DNA of 64,000 nucleotides. It comes from Pardosa pseudoannulata. Taxonomy: Eukaryota > Arthropoda > Arachnida > Araneae > Lycosidae. The notes under the pieces were generated by a model. The model did no database searches, had not been told where the DNA came from, and saw nothing but the letters and a program-made list of their open reading frames with translations. Below, piece after piece: positions 10,751 to 20,947 of this stretch (position 1 is its first letter; each line of letters opens with the position of its first letter). Both the position numbers and the translations under genes were made by a program. Location of the stretch: the NCBI GenBank assembly GCA_032207245.1, contig CM063505.1:176666827-176730826 (forward strand), read 5' to 3'.

Positions 10751-11581
10751 ATGGATAAACCAAATATTGAGGAGAAGACCGAGCTAAACAAAGTAAGTGT
10801 TAAAATTCCACCTTTTTGGACAGATAGACCAGAAATTTGGTTCTATCAAGTAGAGGCGCAGTTCAAAATTAATAATATTACAAATGAAGATACAAAATTT
10901 AATTACCTTGTGGCGCAACTTGAGCCAAAATATATCGAAAATATATGGGATATAATCAGTAGTGAAAGCACTACTAAATATACCGATTCAAAAACAAGGT
11001 TATTCAACCTATTTAAAGAAAGCGAAAGTGCTCGAATTAAACGGTTAATAACCGGAATTGAATTAGGTACAATGAAGCCTAGTCAGCTTTTACAAAAACT
11101 ACGAACTGTGGCGACTGCGGACATTCCTGAAAACTTAATTAAAACTTTGTGGCTTCAGAAAATGCCTGATTATATAAAAAATATTTTGCTTGTTAGTGAG
11201 GAAGATCTCAGCAAATTAGCAATAATGGCTGACAAAATCAGTGACATGAACCCCAAAACTGAAATTTTCGCAGCATGTCATAAACCTGAAATTAACGATC
11301 ACGACAAGTCCGGTTCAAGTTATAGAGAAGTGCTAAACCGACTTGAGAGCCTAGAACAACAAATATCCCAACTAAGCGTAGCGCGCCAAACTAGGCCTAA
11401 TTATAAAGCTCGTGGAAACGGAAGTCGCTCCCGAAGCCGATCTAGAAAACGTTTTGATTCTAATGGCAAATTTTGCTATTATCATTTTCGTTTCGGTAAC
11501 CGCTGCTATCCTGAAAAATGTACTCCACCTTGTGCATGGAAAAAACCGGATTCACTGCAGGAAAACGCCACCCTGCAGTAG
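10751..11581 (+). CDS. Gag polyprotein of the CsRn1-like element
   Basis: A 276-residue structural protein that would form the virus-like particle and package element RNA. The N-terminal part has the PPFWTDRPEIWFYQVEAQF block (residues about 20-38) typical of Gag in this clade, followed by a helical capsid-like region. An Arg/Ser-rich basic stretch lies at about 223-235. The C-terminal nucleocapsid motif has C242, H245, C257 and C261 (C-x2-H-x11-C-x3-C), the CHCC form rather than the usual CCHC. The first ATG lies 66 bases after the 5' LTR and is the only in-frame start that includes the conserved block. The frame ends at a TAG inside the overlap with pol. Confidence 0.9.
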   Translation: MDKPNIEEKTELNKVSVKIPPFWTDRPEIWFYQVEAQFKINNITNEDTKFNYLVAQLEPKYIENIWDIISSESTTKYTDSKTRLFNLFKESESARIKRLITGIELGTMKPSQLLQKLRTVATADIPENLIKTLWLQKMPDYIKNILLVSEEDLSKLAIMADKISDMNPKTEIFAACHKPEINDHDKSGSSYREVLNRLESLEQQISQLSVARQTRPNYKARGNGSRSRSRSRKRFDSNGKFCYYHFRFGNRCYPEKCTPPCAWKKPDSLQENATLQ

Positions 11582-14500
11582 ACGAGGCGGCAGAAACTGC
11601 TGCAGAAAATGTAAAAGGTTGCCGCAAATTTCGATTATTTGTAAAAGACTTAAAAACAAATTTGCGATTTTTAGTTGATAGTGGCGCTGATATCAGCATT
11701 CTTCCAGCACCTAGTAAGAATATTGAACCTTCGAGTTACAAATTGTATGCAGCAAATGGGACTGAAATAGAGACTTTTGGCATTAGAGTTTTGGATTTAG
11801 ATTTAGGATTGCGGAGAAAATTCCAATTTCCTTTCATTATTGCCAAAATTTCAAAAGGTATTCTTGGAGCTGATTTTTTAAACAAATTTAATCTTTTAAT
11901 TGACCTTAAAAATAAGCAGTTAATTGACGGAGAAACAAAGCTTTGCATAAAAGGTGAAGTTTCTTCGATTCATTTGAATGACTCTATTCATACATTAAGC
12001 AACACCATTAAATTTGCTGATTTATTTTCTAAGTATCCAGAAATTTTAAAGCCGAACTTATTAATTTCGAAGTCTAAACATGATGTACGACATTATATTA
12101 CTACTGAAGGTCCTCCATTTCACGCTAAAGCTCGCCAACTTGATGCAAAGCGTCTCGCGATAGCTAAATCAGAATTTGAATACATGTTAAATAATGATAT
12201 TATTCGTCCTTCTAAGTCTCAGTGGGCAAGTCCCTTACATCTTGTAAGAAAAAAAGATGGTTCTTATCGTCCTTGTGGAGATTACAGACAGCTGAATTTC
12301 CGTACCATTCCTGATAGATACCCTATTCCACGAATAGACGACTTTCATCATATTTTAAAAGGTTCAAAAGTTTTCTCAAAAATAGATTTATTTAAAGCGT
12401 ATCATCAAATTCCAATAGCAGAAGAAGATAAATGTAAAACAGCAATTATTACTCCTTTCGGCTTATACGAATTTAATGTGATGAGTTTCGGCCTTAGAAA
12501 TGCTCCTTCAACCTTTCAACGCTTTATTCACGAAGTGCTCCGAGGGCTTGACTTTGCATTCGCCTATTTGGATGACGTCCTTATCGCATCAGCGAATGAA
12601 AACGAACATAAACTTCATCTTGATTTCCTTTTTAAAAGACTGAACGAATATGGCCTTAGAATTAATATTTCAAAATCGGTTTTTGCAGTGTCCGAAATTG
12701 AATTTTTGGGATATCTAATTACACCTGAAGGTTCACGCCCACTTCCTGAGAAAGTTCAAGCTATTTTAAATTACAAATTACCGGAAACCATTACTGAATT
12801 AAGAACCTTCCTTGGAATGATTAATTTTTACCGTCGTTATCTAAAAGATGCTGCTGCAAATCAAGCTTTATTGCATGAATATCTTAAAGATTCCAGAAAA
12901 CGAGACAAAAGAAAAATTCATTGGACTGACGAAGCGAAGAAGCAGTTTGAAATTTGTAAACAAGATCTTGCCAATACAGCCTTGTTATCATTTCCAAATT
13001 CTGATTTACATCTAGGTCTTTTTACAGATGCATCAGATTTTGCAATTGGTGCTACCTTACAACAATGCGAAAATAAGTCTTGGAGACCAATAGCCTTTTA
13101 TTCGAAAAAGCTAAACCCAACTCAACAAAATTATAGCACGTACGATCGGGAACTTCTCGCTATTTATTTATCAATAAAATATTTTAAACATTTACTTGAA
13201 GGACAATCTTTTACAGTTTATACAGATCACAAGCCTTTAACTTTTGCTTTTTATCAAAAACTAGACAAAGCATCTCCAAGACAATGCAGACAACTTCAAT
13301 ATATTTCTGAATTTACTACAGCTATTGAACATGTTAAAGGTGCTGATAATATTGTAGCCGATTTATTGTCAAGAGTTGCAGAAATCACAGTAATTGATTA
13401 TGATGAAATAGCCCGAGAACAGGCTCAAGATGACGAATTTACAAAATTGCAAAAATCTACTTCTTTAAAATTTAAAGAATATCCTCTTCCTTCTGGTTTA
13501 ATGCTGTGGTGTGATGTGTCTACAAACAAAATTCGTCCTTATGTTCCTCCAGCTTTCAGGATGAACGTATTTAAACACTTTCATGGGTTATCTCATCCAG
13601 GAATAAAAGCAACAATTAAATTAATTACATCTAAGTTCATTTGGCATAATATTAACAAAGACTTACACGAATGGGCTAAATCCTGTATTTCATGTCAGAA
13701 AGCAAAAATTGTTCGACATACGAAATCACCAATTGGTCAATTCCCGGAAGTATCGGAGAGATTTCGAGAAGTCCATATTGACCTGGTTGGTCCCTTACCT
13801 CCATCACATGGAAATATTTATTGCTTAACCTGCATAGACAGATATTCTAACTGGATGGAAGCTATTCCTTTACATGACAGCTCAGCAGAAACAGTGGCAA
13901 GAGCATTCTACAATCAATGGATCACAAGATTTGGAACACCTTCCCGATTGATTACTGATCGAGGAGCACAATTTCGTTTTGAAATATTTCGAGCTTTGTC
14001 GACGCTCTGCGGTATTAAGCTGGTGCCAACAACAGCCTACCACCCACAGAGTAATGGAAAAGTCGAGCGATTACACAGAACAATGAAAGCTGCTCTGAAA
14101 GCCCATAATCAGATAGATTGGAGCGAAACTTTGCCAACTGTCCTCTTAGGTCTTCGTACTGCTGTTCAATCTGATACCCCTTACACCATAGCAGAAATGG
14201 TTTATGGTGAAACACTCAGGCTTCCAGGTGAATTTTTAACAGACAGTATAGTGAAACTCACTCCAGGAACCTTAGTACATAAATTGCAGGAACACATTAA
14301 ATCAATTGGTTCCAGGAAAGTTCAACACAAATTCATCCCAAACATATTTGTACATAAAGATTTGGATAGTTGTACTCATGTATTTCTAAGAATAGACAGA
14401 GTACGAAAACCACTGGAGCCACCCTATGAAGGCCCTTACAAAGTGATTAATAGATCTTCTAAATATTTTATTAAAATTAAAGAGAAAAACGTTACTGTGT

Positions 14501-14721
14501 CTATTGACAGACTGAAACCTGCTTACATCCTCACAGATTTCTCCACTACCGATGTGACTCCAAACCAAAATATTCGGTGTCAAACAGTGCCGTCACAAAC
14601 TCTAAGTTTGAAACAACAAACTCCTATTGGGACTAGTTCTGTTCCTATGGATCCTGTACGAACTTCTAAACAATCTAGTTCTGGCAGACCAATTAAACTT
14701 CCAGTCCGATTTAGAGACTAA
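11515..14721 (+). CDS. Pol polyprotein (protease, RT, RNase H, integrase) in the frame -1 to gag
   Basis: Counting from the ATG at 11518 the product has 1067 residues, but it is probably made as a Gag-Pol fusion, since the frame opens at 11515 and overlaps gag by 67 bases. An aspartic protease has DSG at 54-56. Reverse transcriptase has its first catalytic Asp near 289 (SKIDLFKAYHQI) and YLDD at 350-353. RNase H has FTDAS near 502 and a later Asp in YTDHKPL. Integrase has a HHCC zinc site (HFHGLSH near 687 and CISC near 722), then the DDE triad in HIDLVGPL, ITDRGAQF and KVERLH, the last near 849. A C-terminal extension follows. No stop or frameshift interrupts it. Catalytic residues all look intact. 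Confidence 0.93.
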   Translation, partial: KMYSTLCMEKTGFTAGKRHPAVDEAAETAAENVKGCRKFRLFVKDLKTNLRFLVDSGADISILPAPSKNIEPSSYKLYAANGTEIETFGIRVLDLDLGLRRKFQFPFIIAKISKGILGADFLNKFNLLIDLKNKQLIDGETKLCIKGEVSSIHLNDSIHTLSNTIKFADLFSKYPEILKPNLLISKSKHDVRHYITTEGPPFHAKARQLDAKRLAIAKSEFEYMLNNDIIRPSKSQWASPLHLVRKKDGSYRPCGDYRQLNFRTIPDRYPIPRIDDFHHILKGSKVFSKIDLFKAYHQIPIAEEDKCKTAIITPFGLYEFNVMSFGLRNAPSTFQRFIHEVLRGLDFAFAYLDDVLIASANENEHKLHLDFLFKRLNEYGLRINISKSVFAVSEIEFLGYLITPEGSRPLPEKVQAILNYKLPETITELRTFLGMINFYRRYLKDAAANQALLHEYLKDSRKRDKRKIHWTDEAKKQFEICKQDLANTALLSFPNSDLHLGLFTDASDFAIGATLQQCENKSWRPIAFYSKKLNPTQQNYSTYDRELLAIYLSIKYFKHLLEGQSFTVYTDHKPLTFAFYQKLDKASPRQCRQLQYISEFTTAIEHVKGADNIVADLLSRVAEITVIDYDEIAREQAQDDEFTKLQKSTSLKFKEYPLPSGLMLWCDVSTNKIRPYVPPAFRMNVFKHFHGLSHPGIKATIKLITSKFIWHNINKDLHEWAKSCISCQKAKIVRHTKSPIGQFPEVSERFREVHIDLVGPLPPSHGNIYCLTCIDRYSNWMEAIPLHDSSAETVARAFYNQWITRFGTPSRLITDRGAQFRFEIFRALSTLCGIKLVPTTAYHPQSNGKVERLHRTMKAALKAHNQIDWSETLPTVLLGLRTAVQSDTPYTIAEMVYGETLRLPGEFLTDSIVKLTPGTLVHKLQEHIKSIGSRKVQHKFIPNIFVHKDLDSCTHVFLRIDRVRKPLEPPYEGPYKVINRSSKYFIKIKEKNVTVSIDRLKPAYILTDFSTTDVTPNQNIRCQTVPSQTLSLKQQTPIGTSSVPMDPVRTSKQSSSGRPIKLPVRFRD

Positions 14722-14910
14722 AGAACTTTACTGCTTTTAAATATTTTTTTTTTGTCTATTTACATTATATATATGTTATTTGCTCTTGTATCATATTACT
14801 ATTGTATATTTTAATTATTATTCTTTCTATTCTTTTCATGCTATATAATGTACACTTTTAACTGCTGATACATGTACCTTCCTACCTCTGACGTAACGTT
14901 AGTTACTGGT
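14722..14910 (+). other. 3' non-coding part of the gypsy element
   Basis: AT-rich, without an open frame, between the pol stop and the polypurine tract. No env-like frame. Confidence 0.8.
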
Positions 14911-14921
14911 GGGGGAGTGAA
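14911..14921 (+). promoter_or_regulatory. Polypurine tract
   Basis: GGGGGAGTGAA lies directly before the 3' LTR, the usual site for plus-strand DNA priming. Confidence 0.8.
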
Positions 14922-15134
14922 TGTAACGGTAACATTTTGATATGTCAGCAGAAGTTTCTGTTTTAGCGAGTGGCAACAAAAAAAGAGTTGTTATTGCGAT
15001 AGCGTGGTTGTTTTGAGTTAGTAAAAGATAGCGTCAGTTTTAACAGAATAAAATATGCTTTTTTGTGTGAGTAAAATGTGGTGATTATGACATGCACACA
15101 CACTGCTTATCAAATATAAAGATCTCCCACTACA
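14922..15134 (+). repeat. 3' LTR of the Ty3/gypsy element
   Basis: 213 bp, TGTAACGG to CACTACA, one A longer than the 5' LTR and otherwise identical. GTTT follows, matching the four bases before the 5' LTR. Confidence 0.93.
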
Positions 15135-15138
15135 GTTT

Positions 15139-15824
15139 TGTATGCAATAGAGTTATAATTTCAATTTCTATATCGTCAATTTATCGAGTTTCATAAAAGT
15201 TTCAATGAGTTTAGTATCTAACAAAGAAAAACAACTACAGTATAGCATTAATGTTAGTCTTGGTTTCATTTTATTGTGAAAGGATATATTTTAAGTTTTG
15301 AAATAATTACCTTAATCCTCTAATAATTAGGAATTGGATTCTAGGAAGTTACAGGAACTTTTGTTGAAATAAGTTTAGTAATTACCATTATAATACAAGA
15401 TGGCATTGACATAGATGAGTATACGCCATAAACTTTTATTTAAGATATAGTAACTATATATCTTTATTTCAAGGATTTCTTCTAATTTAGCAAATTCTTC
15501 ATGAATCACTCGAAACGTTCAACTCATTATTCCGTAAAGACTCCAAGCCACTTGATTTATTAGAGGTTTTGAATGATTATTTGCATTATACATACATGCT
15601 CCCCCTTGAATACCCTTTGATTTTATTTCCATGAAGTAATCACCCTTAGTTCATCACATAAAGGGCGGCGAATTACCCTTTCCCCATTTCATTTTAAATC
15701 AGATATTTGTAACAGTCAGATAAGTTAGTGGCGTCATCTATTGAGCAATTTTAATAATAATTCATTATATAATACATTTCATGTAAAATTCTTACAAAAT
15801 GAAAATTTGAAATATTAAACATGA
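15139..15824. other. AT-rich intergenic DNA
   Basis: No gene, RNA or recognised repeat seen between the gypsy element and the direct repeat starting near 15825. Confidence 0.5.
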
Positions 15825-16035
15825 ATTTTGATCTTAAAAATAACAAACCTTTTTTTGCCTCAGAAATATCCAACTCTACTTATTCTGGAAAATTTATTTA
15901 TTTATTATTGTAAGCGTGTTGCGAATGTGAGGCACTTCGGTACCGGAATAGATCGTAGGACTCAAAATTTTATCATATCACAGTTAGGTTTATCATAATG
16001 TTTTGTAATTTTTTTAAATATTTTTTCTCAGAACT
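15825..16035 (+). repeat. Direct repeat of about 210 bp, copy 1
   Basis: Shares blocks with 16776-16990, for example TTATTATTGTAAGC, GGAATAGATC and AGGACTCAAAAT, with moderate divergence. The two copies flank the repeat at 16057-16775, so a segment of about 950 bp has probably been duplicated in tandem, or the copies are ends of a larger element. Confidence 0.65.
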
Positions 16036-16056
16036 CAAATGCCTTTTTCTCCAATA

Positions 16057-16218
16057 CACACACGTGTATATTAAAAATTATGATATGAACACCACATAAC
16101 TTCCTTATATATCCATTATATAACTTGTTTTTTATTCTTGTAACGTGTCATCAGCATAATCATTTGTGCATTCTCTTCAATATTCAAAGTAAATTTCACA
16201 GAGTTGCTACACAAATTT

Positions 16219-16308
<90 letters not shown>

Positions 16309-16775
16309 AGATTACATGAAACACATAATCACACACTAAGAATTTTAAGTTTTTAAATTCATAAACACTAATATTATAAACAATAATTAATTACAATTTT
16401 AATATAAGTTCATATTTATTTCTTTAATATATTTTAACTTGTCAAAAATATGTAAAGAAAATATGAATAAAGCATAGATTACCCAGGGATATCCAGATTT
16501 TTACTTAAAAATTTTATAGTAAAATTAACAAATTTTAATGACATCCTCAAATTTATTGCAGCAATACTTTTAAGCATACTTTACAATATGCATCCTTAAA
16601 TTTAATTACTGAATTCTGTAAATTTGAAAGAATGTTTTCTCTCATAATATGCCTCACTTTTGTTCGCAATGTAACAAAAATCCATTCCAGTATATTTTCT
16701 TCATATTGTAATCTGCACCAGATTAGGTCAAATCATTTTAGTATTTTGTAATATAAAGATTTGTTACTTTCTGAA
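16057..16775 (+). repeat. Unknown interspersed repeat, copy 1
   Basis: Collinear with 23769-25175. Shared landmarks in the same order include CATAACTTCC, CACAGAGTTGCTACACAAAT, GAGATTACATGAAACACATA, AATTTTATAGTAAAATTAA and CACCAGATTAGGTCAAATCA. A (TA)n array has grown inside this copy at 16222-16305, where the other copy has only AAAATATGTATGTCCC. The other copy has a MITE insertion instead. No protein is encoded. Family not recognised. Confidence 0.75.
16222..16305. repeat. (TA)n array inside an interspersed repeat
   Basis: About 42 TA units that are absent at the equivalent position of the second repeat copy (about 23945), so the expansion is specific to this copy. Confidence 0.95.
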
Positions 16776-16990
16776 TCATGAATTTTGGTCTTAAAGTAAC
16801 AAACTTCTTTTTACTTCAGAATTATCCAGCTTTTCTTATTCTGGATAATTTATTTATTATTGTAAGCATGTTGTGAACGTAGGGCGATACTGGAATAGAT
16901 CATAGGACTCAAAATCTTATATCATAGACAGGTTTATCATTATATTTTGTAATTTTTTGGTTTTTATCTTTTTTTCTCAGAACTAGAGTC
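16776..16990 (+). repeat. Direct repeat of about 210 bp, copy 2
   Basis: Second copy of 15825-16035. Confidence 0.65.
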
Positions 16991-18303
16991 AATGGAACCA
17001 AATCCTACAGGTGCCATAGATATTCAGAATTTTGTGTAAGGAATATATTCTGGTCTAATTAGCACTCATGTAGTAAAAGTTTATTGTAGGCACTATGGTA
17101 TCAAAATATTTTAGATTAAGATTAATTTTTCAAATTTTAATAAATAAGCTTGAAAAATTTTGATTAGTGATGAACCCTGAACCCTACAGTCAACTTTTTA
17201 CTACACAAGAGCTAAATTAGACAGTATTTATAGATGATTCCAAATGGTTATTAGCATACATGCTAGCAGTAAAATTCAAACCCAATATATCAACAACACC
17301 TATTCACATATATTCCAAACAGAAGAATTGACAAATGCTTTGAATGTTAAACTGGGTTTTGTATTCAGTTTATTATTCAGTCATCTTATTTGACTGTTTT
17401 TGGGAGGATTAAAAAAACCCAAATACCTTTTTCTCCAAACTTTAAAGTTTTTCAGAGCAAACCTGGAATTTTGAACCTTATATCGATCCTTAATTACTTC
17501 AATATGACACACAACAGATGTGTTCAAGAAAATTTGACCACTCAACAATGTAGATATATTTCTGTAAAAGGTGATATAGGAAAATACAAAAGAATTTATT
17601 ATGGGGGTAAATAGTTTAAAAATCATTACAGGACTTATAAAAGGAGGAAAGGGTTGATGAAAAAGAGGAAGGGGGAAGAGAACAGTCCAAATACCATTCA
17701 TATTGCCAACAGGTGAGAAGATTGAAAAATATGATGGTGAGATGAGTCCAGTTGTTTCAGAATTGGAATGACTATAACAGTGGTCTTCAAATTGTGGTAG
17801 AACAGAGATGCTCTACATACGATACGTGACAAATGACAGTTACATATTAAATTATTTTTATTTACTCACATTCACTGAAAACAAGGATTTATAAAACTAA
17901 TCTCCAAGACTAGCAGCTATCAAAGACAGATTTAGAAACTAGGACAAGCACAAGAGCCATTATGACATTTAGCAGAAAAGGTGACTAGTGCCCCCATCCA
18001 CCATGGTAATCCCTGTAGGGGTCACTGGCATTTTTTGGAAAAGTACATGCAATGTGTTTCAAAGTGAAAATCCAAACTAAATTATAAATTTTAGAATTGT
18101 TTGGGTTTGGGTCCCTTATATTTTAATATGAAGATAGTATACAACATAACCAAAATTTCAAGGCATAGGAGATTGTGTTTTATTTATTTATTTTTTAAGA
18201 ATGAGAGAAATGAGGAACACTGTTTTTTCTTTTATTGATTCAGACAATTTGATTTTCTAAACATAAAGTTACAGTAAAAAGTGGCAAGATAAAAGGCCTC
18301 TAT
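16991..18303. other. AT-rich intergenic DNA
   Basis: No convincing gene. The longest open frames (around 17381-17701) lack recognisable motifs and lie on both strands of the same interval, as chance frames do. Confidence 0.5.
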
Positions 18304-18315
18304 ACCACACAAAAA

Positions 18316-18480
18316 TGCTGGCCGATTGGTTAGGGCACTGATCATCAGTACTGGAGTTCGTGAGTTCGAATCCCACTATGGCATGGATGTTCGTAGCCGT
18401 TTGGAATTGGCTTTAAGCAGTAGGTCCAGGTCTCATTAGTCCTCGTGTGCAAAACAGTAGACCATAGCACTTCAAACCAA
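18316..18480 (+). mobile_element. tRNA-derived SINE with perfect 12-bp target duplication
   Basis: The head contains an A-box-like TGGCCGATTGGTTAGGG and a B box in GAGTTCGAATCCC, the internal RNA polymerase III promoter of a tRNA-derived SINE. The body runs through GGCTTTAAGCAGTAGGTCC to CAAACCAA. ACCACACAAAAA occurs at 18304-18315 and again at 18481-18492 without mismatch, so the insertion is fairly young. The same family occurs at 7102, 53747, 56127 and 63930 in the opposite orientation. Confidence 0.85.
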
Positions 18481-18492
18481 ACCACACAAAAA

Positions 18493-19598
18493 CTGAGTTT
18501 TTAACTAATGTGTCTTAAAATCTTTATATTAAAGCAGTCATTCATACTTGTCATATTTACTAGATACCTGAAAATGATTAATCTTAATTTAGCTGTCACA
18601 CTAATTGAAAAAGTTTGCCATCTCTGCTTCAGAATTCTAAATTTTTCTTCGGGAACCCCATAGAAAATATATTTTAAATAATTCAATATGTTAAAAGTAT
18701 CTTGTAGAAAGATAATTAAAAACACTTTTATACCTTCTATTTAAAGCAATTAAGTAACATTAATGTAATTTACTCCTCCATAGTATTAAATTGCGACCCA
18801 GGTGTTACCAACTCTGAATTAAATCTGATGACTAGGGTATTGTTTCAACATGAGCAATGTTTGAACAAAAAAGTAAACTGTTTCAAAGAACTTGGGAGCC
18901 CAAGATAACTAGCATTTTACTAATGAGTTTATTCAACATTTTAATTTTACAGATTATTTTTAATTTATCAATCAGCACTAGATATTTTAATGAATAAGTT
19001 TTCTTTTGATTTTTAAGATATTATATACCATGACATTCACATATGAAATTAAGAAACTATTTGTTTTCTCTGTCTAATCTAATTAACATTCTTGTTAAGT
19101 TCTTAAAAGAATCTTTAATTCCGTCTATTTATATAGTATACAAAAGAAACTAGAATAATTCCAATAGCCTGCTTTATTTAATGGTTATCTAGTTAAATGT
19201 AACACTAATAGTAAAGAATGATTGATTGAGATTAAAGCTAATTCCGAAAAGCTATAAATATCCATGCCATAAATTTCTTACCCACAAATTTCACGATCAA
19301 AAAGTAGAACCTAGTTATCATCCCTTTGATAAAGTAGGAAAAAAAGTATTTTTAAAAATTAAATGACTAAATTTAATTCTGAAAAAGAAAAGTTGTTTTA
19401 AAATGTACTACACAAAATAAATACTTCTGTGTCTTTTAGTTTTAATAGTAAGCCTTCCTAAAAAATAAATAAGGTATATAAAGGTAGACATTTTCAATTT
19501 GAAATCTGCATATTTTATCTAATGTAGTTTTTAATAAGAATAACCTTTAAGAAATTCTGCAAATGGATTTCAAAAGAATTTTAATATATATAATTATA

Positions 19599-19648
<50 letters not shown>

Positions 19649-20020
19649 CATATATTTTTATCACTTTTGGTTCCAATTCTGTTTTTCAAGCAATTCCTTT
19701 CTATCAACTCTAGCAAGCATTCTCAAATGTTCCCTTGATGAAACCTGGTTACATAGCTAAAAATATAATTATGACACTTAAGTTACATCATTGATGTGAT
19801 CACTAATTGGCTAGCACAAACAATTATAAAAGAAATGTTCCAATAGTTGAGTTTTATTTTGAGAGTTTTCATTTGTAATAGAGAATGTGATTAAACTACA
19901 ACAGTTTGTGATTCCATTTGTCTTTATTTTGGTTGTCCTTCTTCACCACTTAGTAAGACTGCAAAACTGTAAGAACAGCTCAGATCTCCTCTTCAAGATG
20001 AGGCAAAAAGTCTCTTTCAT
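18493..20020. other. AT-rich intergenic DNA with one (TA)n array
   Basis: No gene recognised. A (TA)n array lies at about 19600-19652. Confidence 0.5.
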
Positions 20021-20026
20021 ATATAT

Positions 20027-20947
20027 TGTAACGATCCATTAAATGACCCTAGCGAAAGAGGAATGGAAGGTGACCTTTTGCCGCGGACAATTACGGTTAG
20101 CGGCATGTAGAAACAAGTGGTCCTAACAATACACGTTGTGTACTAGGTCCCATCAACAAACCGTTGACTCACGCTTAAATGGACTTAATTAAAAACTGTC
20201 CGTGTGCTAGAGCCAGCATGTCTGAGACTTTGTGAAAGGACTCAGGGAAATGATTATAAATTAAGCTACTCTATAGTGCCACATGTGTGCCCATTAGCTG
20301 ATTCAAGCGGGAAGTGACCGCAAGATTGCATCATCCTGATTCTGGAAGGTTACGGAAGAATCGCGTGAAGGGAACCTGGACCTCTATAAAAGAAGAGTGG
20401 CGGAGCCAAGACAGAGCCTTCTTGAGAGTTCTTTTTGGAGCTCGAAAGGAGTCCACTCGTCTCTCCGATTTCTGGAGTTTGCTTGTTTTAGAGACCGCCA
20501 GCGTCTCTGTTTGTTAAGAAGTCGACTTTCAAAGCCCATTCCCGTTATCCTATTTTTTTTTCTACTTGCATAGAAGTAGGTCGCTGAGAGTGACCCTTAC
20601 TCTCATTTTGGATCGACTTGCATCCCGAGTTTCCTCAACACACTCCAGCGTGATATGCACTCTGAGCATTTGAACCTTAGTGTGAAAGCCAACTGTACTA
20701 ATTGTCAGCCAAGAGATTATAGTGTCAGCGTTTCATACCAGCACTAATTAGCAAACTGTTCCAGTAATTTAGATCTAGCCATGCATCGTAATTGTGTGAA
20801 TGTTATCTCACCACGAGATCCCAGAAGATTTAGAATCTACTGAACCTGTACATAATTTATTCACCTGAATAAAATATTTAGTCTAGAGTAAAGTTATCTA
20901 GCCTGTTTCATTGATGGCTTCGCCTATCATATCTCCAGTACGTTACA
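20027..20947 (+). mobile_element. Solo LTR, 921 bp
   Basis: It begins TGTAACGATCC and ends CAGTACGTTACA. ATATAT lies on both sides, which fits a 4-6 bp target duplication. Inside are a TATA box (CTATAAAAGAAG near 20385) and a polyadenylation signal (AATAAAATATT near 20868) in the right order for a plus-strand LTR. GC content is clearly higher than the flanks. No internal region accompanies it, so the element was probably reduced by LTR-LTR recombination. The terminal TGTAACG resembles the gypsy element at 10473 but the body does not. Confidence 0.75.

Larger units (their letters stand above)
10469..15138 (+). mobile_element. Complete CsRn1-like Ty3/gypsy LTR retrotransposon with 4-bp target duplication
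   Basis: The order is target duplication GTTT (10469-10472), 5' LTR (10473-10684), primer binding site, gag, pol (protease, reverse transcriptase, RNase H, integrase), polypurine tract, 3' LTR (14922-15134) and GTTT again (15135-15138). The two LTRs differ only by the length of one A run, so the insertion is recent. A CHCC-type Gag motif and a primer site matching the tRNA-Trp 3' end place it in the CsRn1 clade. No envelope gene is present. Gag is intact and pol is intact in the frame one base back, so the copy may still be able to transpose; that is an inference. Confidence 0.93.

Noticed and set aside
14015..14583. Minus-strand frames antisense to pol
   Set aside because: They are shadows of the intact integrase-coding frame.
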